NCBI GenBank assembly: GCA_029859185.1
Contig: JAOUDR010000219.1
Span: 1 to 5,694 of the forward strand
Origin: Gemmatimonadota bacterium
GTDB lineage: Bacteria > Gemmatimonadota > Gemmatimonadetes > Gemmatimonadales > GWC2-71-9
Direction: 5' to 3'
Length of the DNA stretch: 5,694 nucleotides
Shown: piece after piece, positions 5,341 to 5,694 of the stretch
Numbering within the stretch: position 1 is the stretch's first letter
Layout of the letters: each line of letters begins with the position of its first letter
Notes under the pieces: model-generated
What the model saw: the letters and a program-made list of their open reading frames with translations, nothing else
Database searches by the model: none
Told to the model about the DNA's origin: nothing
Translations under genes and position numbers: made by a program

Positions 5341-5694
5341 ATGAGCCAGTTCCAGCCGGAGTTTCTGCGGTTCTTCCGGGGTCTCACCCGCCACAATACG
5401 CGCCCTTGGTTCCACGAGCACAAGGCCACCTACGAGCGCTTCGTGAAGGAGCCGTTCGCCGACTTCGTGGGCGAGATGATCGAGCGCATCGCGGCCATCG
5501 ACCCCGCCATGCGGTGCGAGCCGCGCGAGGCCATCTTCCGCTTGGCGCGGGACACGCGGTTCTCGAAAGACAAGACCCCGTACAAGACGCACGTCGGCGC
5601 CGTGCTCGGGCCGGACGGGCGCAAGAGCCGGCGGCCGGCGTTCTACTTCCAGCTTGGCGCGGACGGTGTCGGGATCGCCTCGGGGGCCTACCAG
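5341..5694 (+). CDS. DUF2461 (TIGR02453) family protein, N-terminal part (3' truncated by window)
   Basis: The frame is open from ATG 5341 to the window end (118 codons). It matches the DUF2461 pattern: FLRFFRGLTRHNTRPWFHEH (residues 8-27, cf. the usual L..NN...WF), YERFVKEPF, then the hallmark FRLARDTRFSKDKTPYKTH (66-84) and FYFQLGADG. Members are usually about 210-230 aa, so about half is present. The biochemical function of the family is not established. No signal peptide is seen, so it is probably cytosolic. ATG 5341 is the first possible ATG, because the preceding in-frame stop is the lipoprotein TAG at 5305-5307 and both genes share the same frame. The Shine-Dalgarno is weak (CGGA). It is codirectional with the MCE operon 33 bp downstream, but the hairpin between them leaves cotranscription open. 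It is probably a housekeeping neighbour and not a transport component. Confidence 0.88.
   Translation, partial: MSQFQPEFLRFFRGLTRHNTRPWFHEHKATYERFVKEPFADFVGEMIERIAAIDPAMRCEPREAIFRLARDTRFSKDKTPYKTHVGAVLGPDGRKSRRPAFYFQLGADGVGIASGAYQ

Noticed and set aside
4609..5592. Minus-strand open frame (327 codons) spanning the lipoprotein gene and the start of DUF2461
   Set aside because: It crosses two well-recognised plus-strand genes and shows no family motif.

Overview
The window is 5.7 kb of GC-rich, densely coding bacterial DNA, almost certainly from a diderm (Gram-negative) organism: it encodes an MCE-type lipid transport operon with an outer-membrane-type lipoprotein partner. The very high GC, the coding style and the gene set would fit Gemmatimonadota or a similar environmental phylum. 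That is an impression, because no rRNA or other marker gene is present. No mobile element, CRISPR array, tRNA or rRNA was seen.

Layout. (1) 1-300 (+) is the 3' end of a YbaK/ProX-type prolyl-tRNA editing deacylase. (2) It converges, with only 4 bp between stop codons, on a leftward two-gene unit. Reading in its own direction, this unit holds a 77-aa charged protein of unknown function (1691-1458), then a 381-aa envelope protein (1450-305). The envelope protein has an N-terminal lipoprotein-like signal, six tandem 11-residue coiled-coil repeats and a C-terminal transmembrane helix. (3) A divergent intergenic region of about 118 bp carries two abutting 14-bp perfect palindromes. (4) A rightward operon follows: mlaE-type permease with a fused N-terminal STAS-like domain (1810-2964), mlaF-type ATPase (2961-3737), a single-domain MCE protein with a long helical tail (3734-4693) and a PqiC-family lipoprotein (4693-5307). 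All three junctions are start/stop overlaps (GTGA, ATGA, TGATG). (5) After a 33-bp gap containing a strong GC hairpin comes the 5' half of a DUF2461 gene (5341 to the window end).

How the genes work together. MlaE and MlaF form the inner-membrane ABC engine. The MCE protein probably forms a hexameric ring and periplasmic conduit. The PqiC-like lipoprotein is the likely outer-membrane docking partner. The operon therefore combines an Mla-type ABC motor with Pqi-type MCE and lipoprotein parts, to move phospholipid or another hydrophobic substrate across the envelope. The most unusual gene is the divergent coiled-coil protein. It looks anchored at both ends, possibly in both membranes, and could be an envelope tether or an accessory of the transporter. 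That functional link is inferred from position and architecture only.
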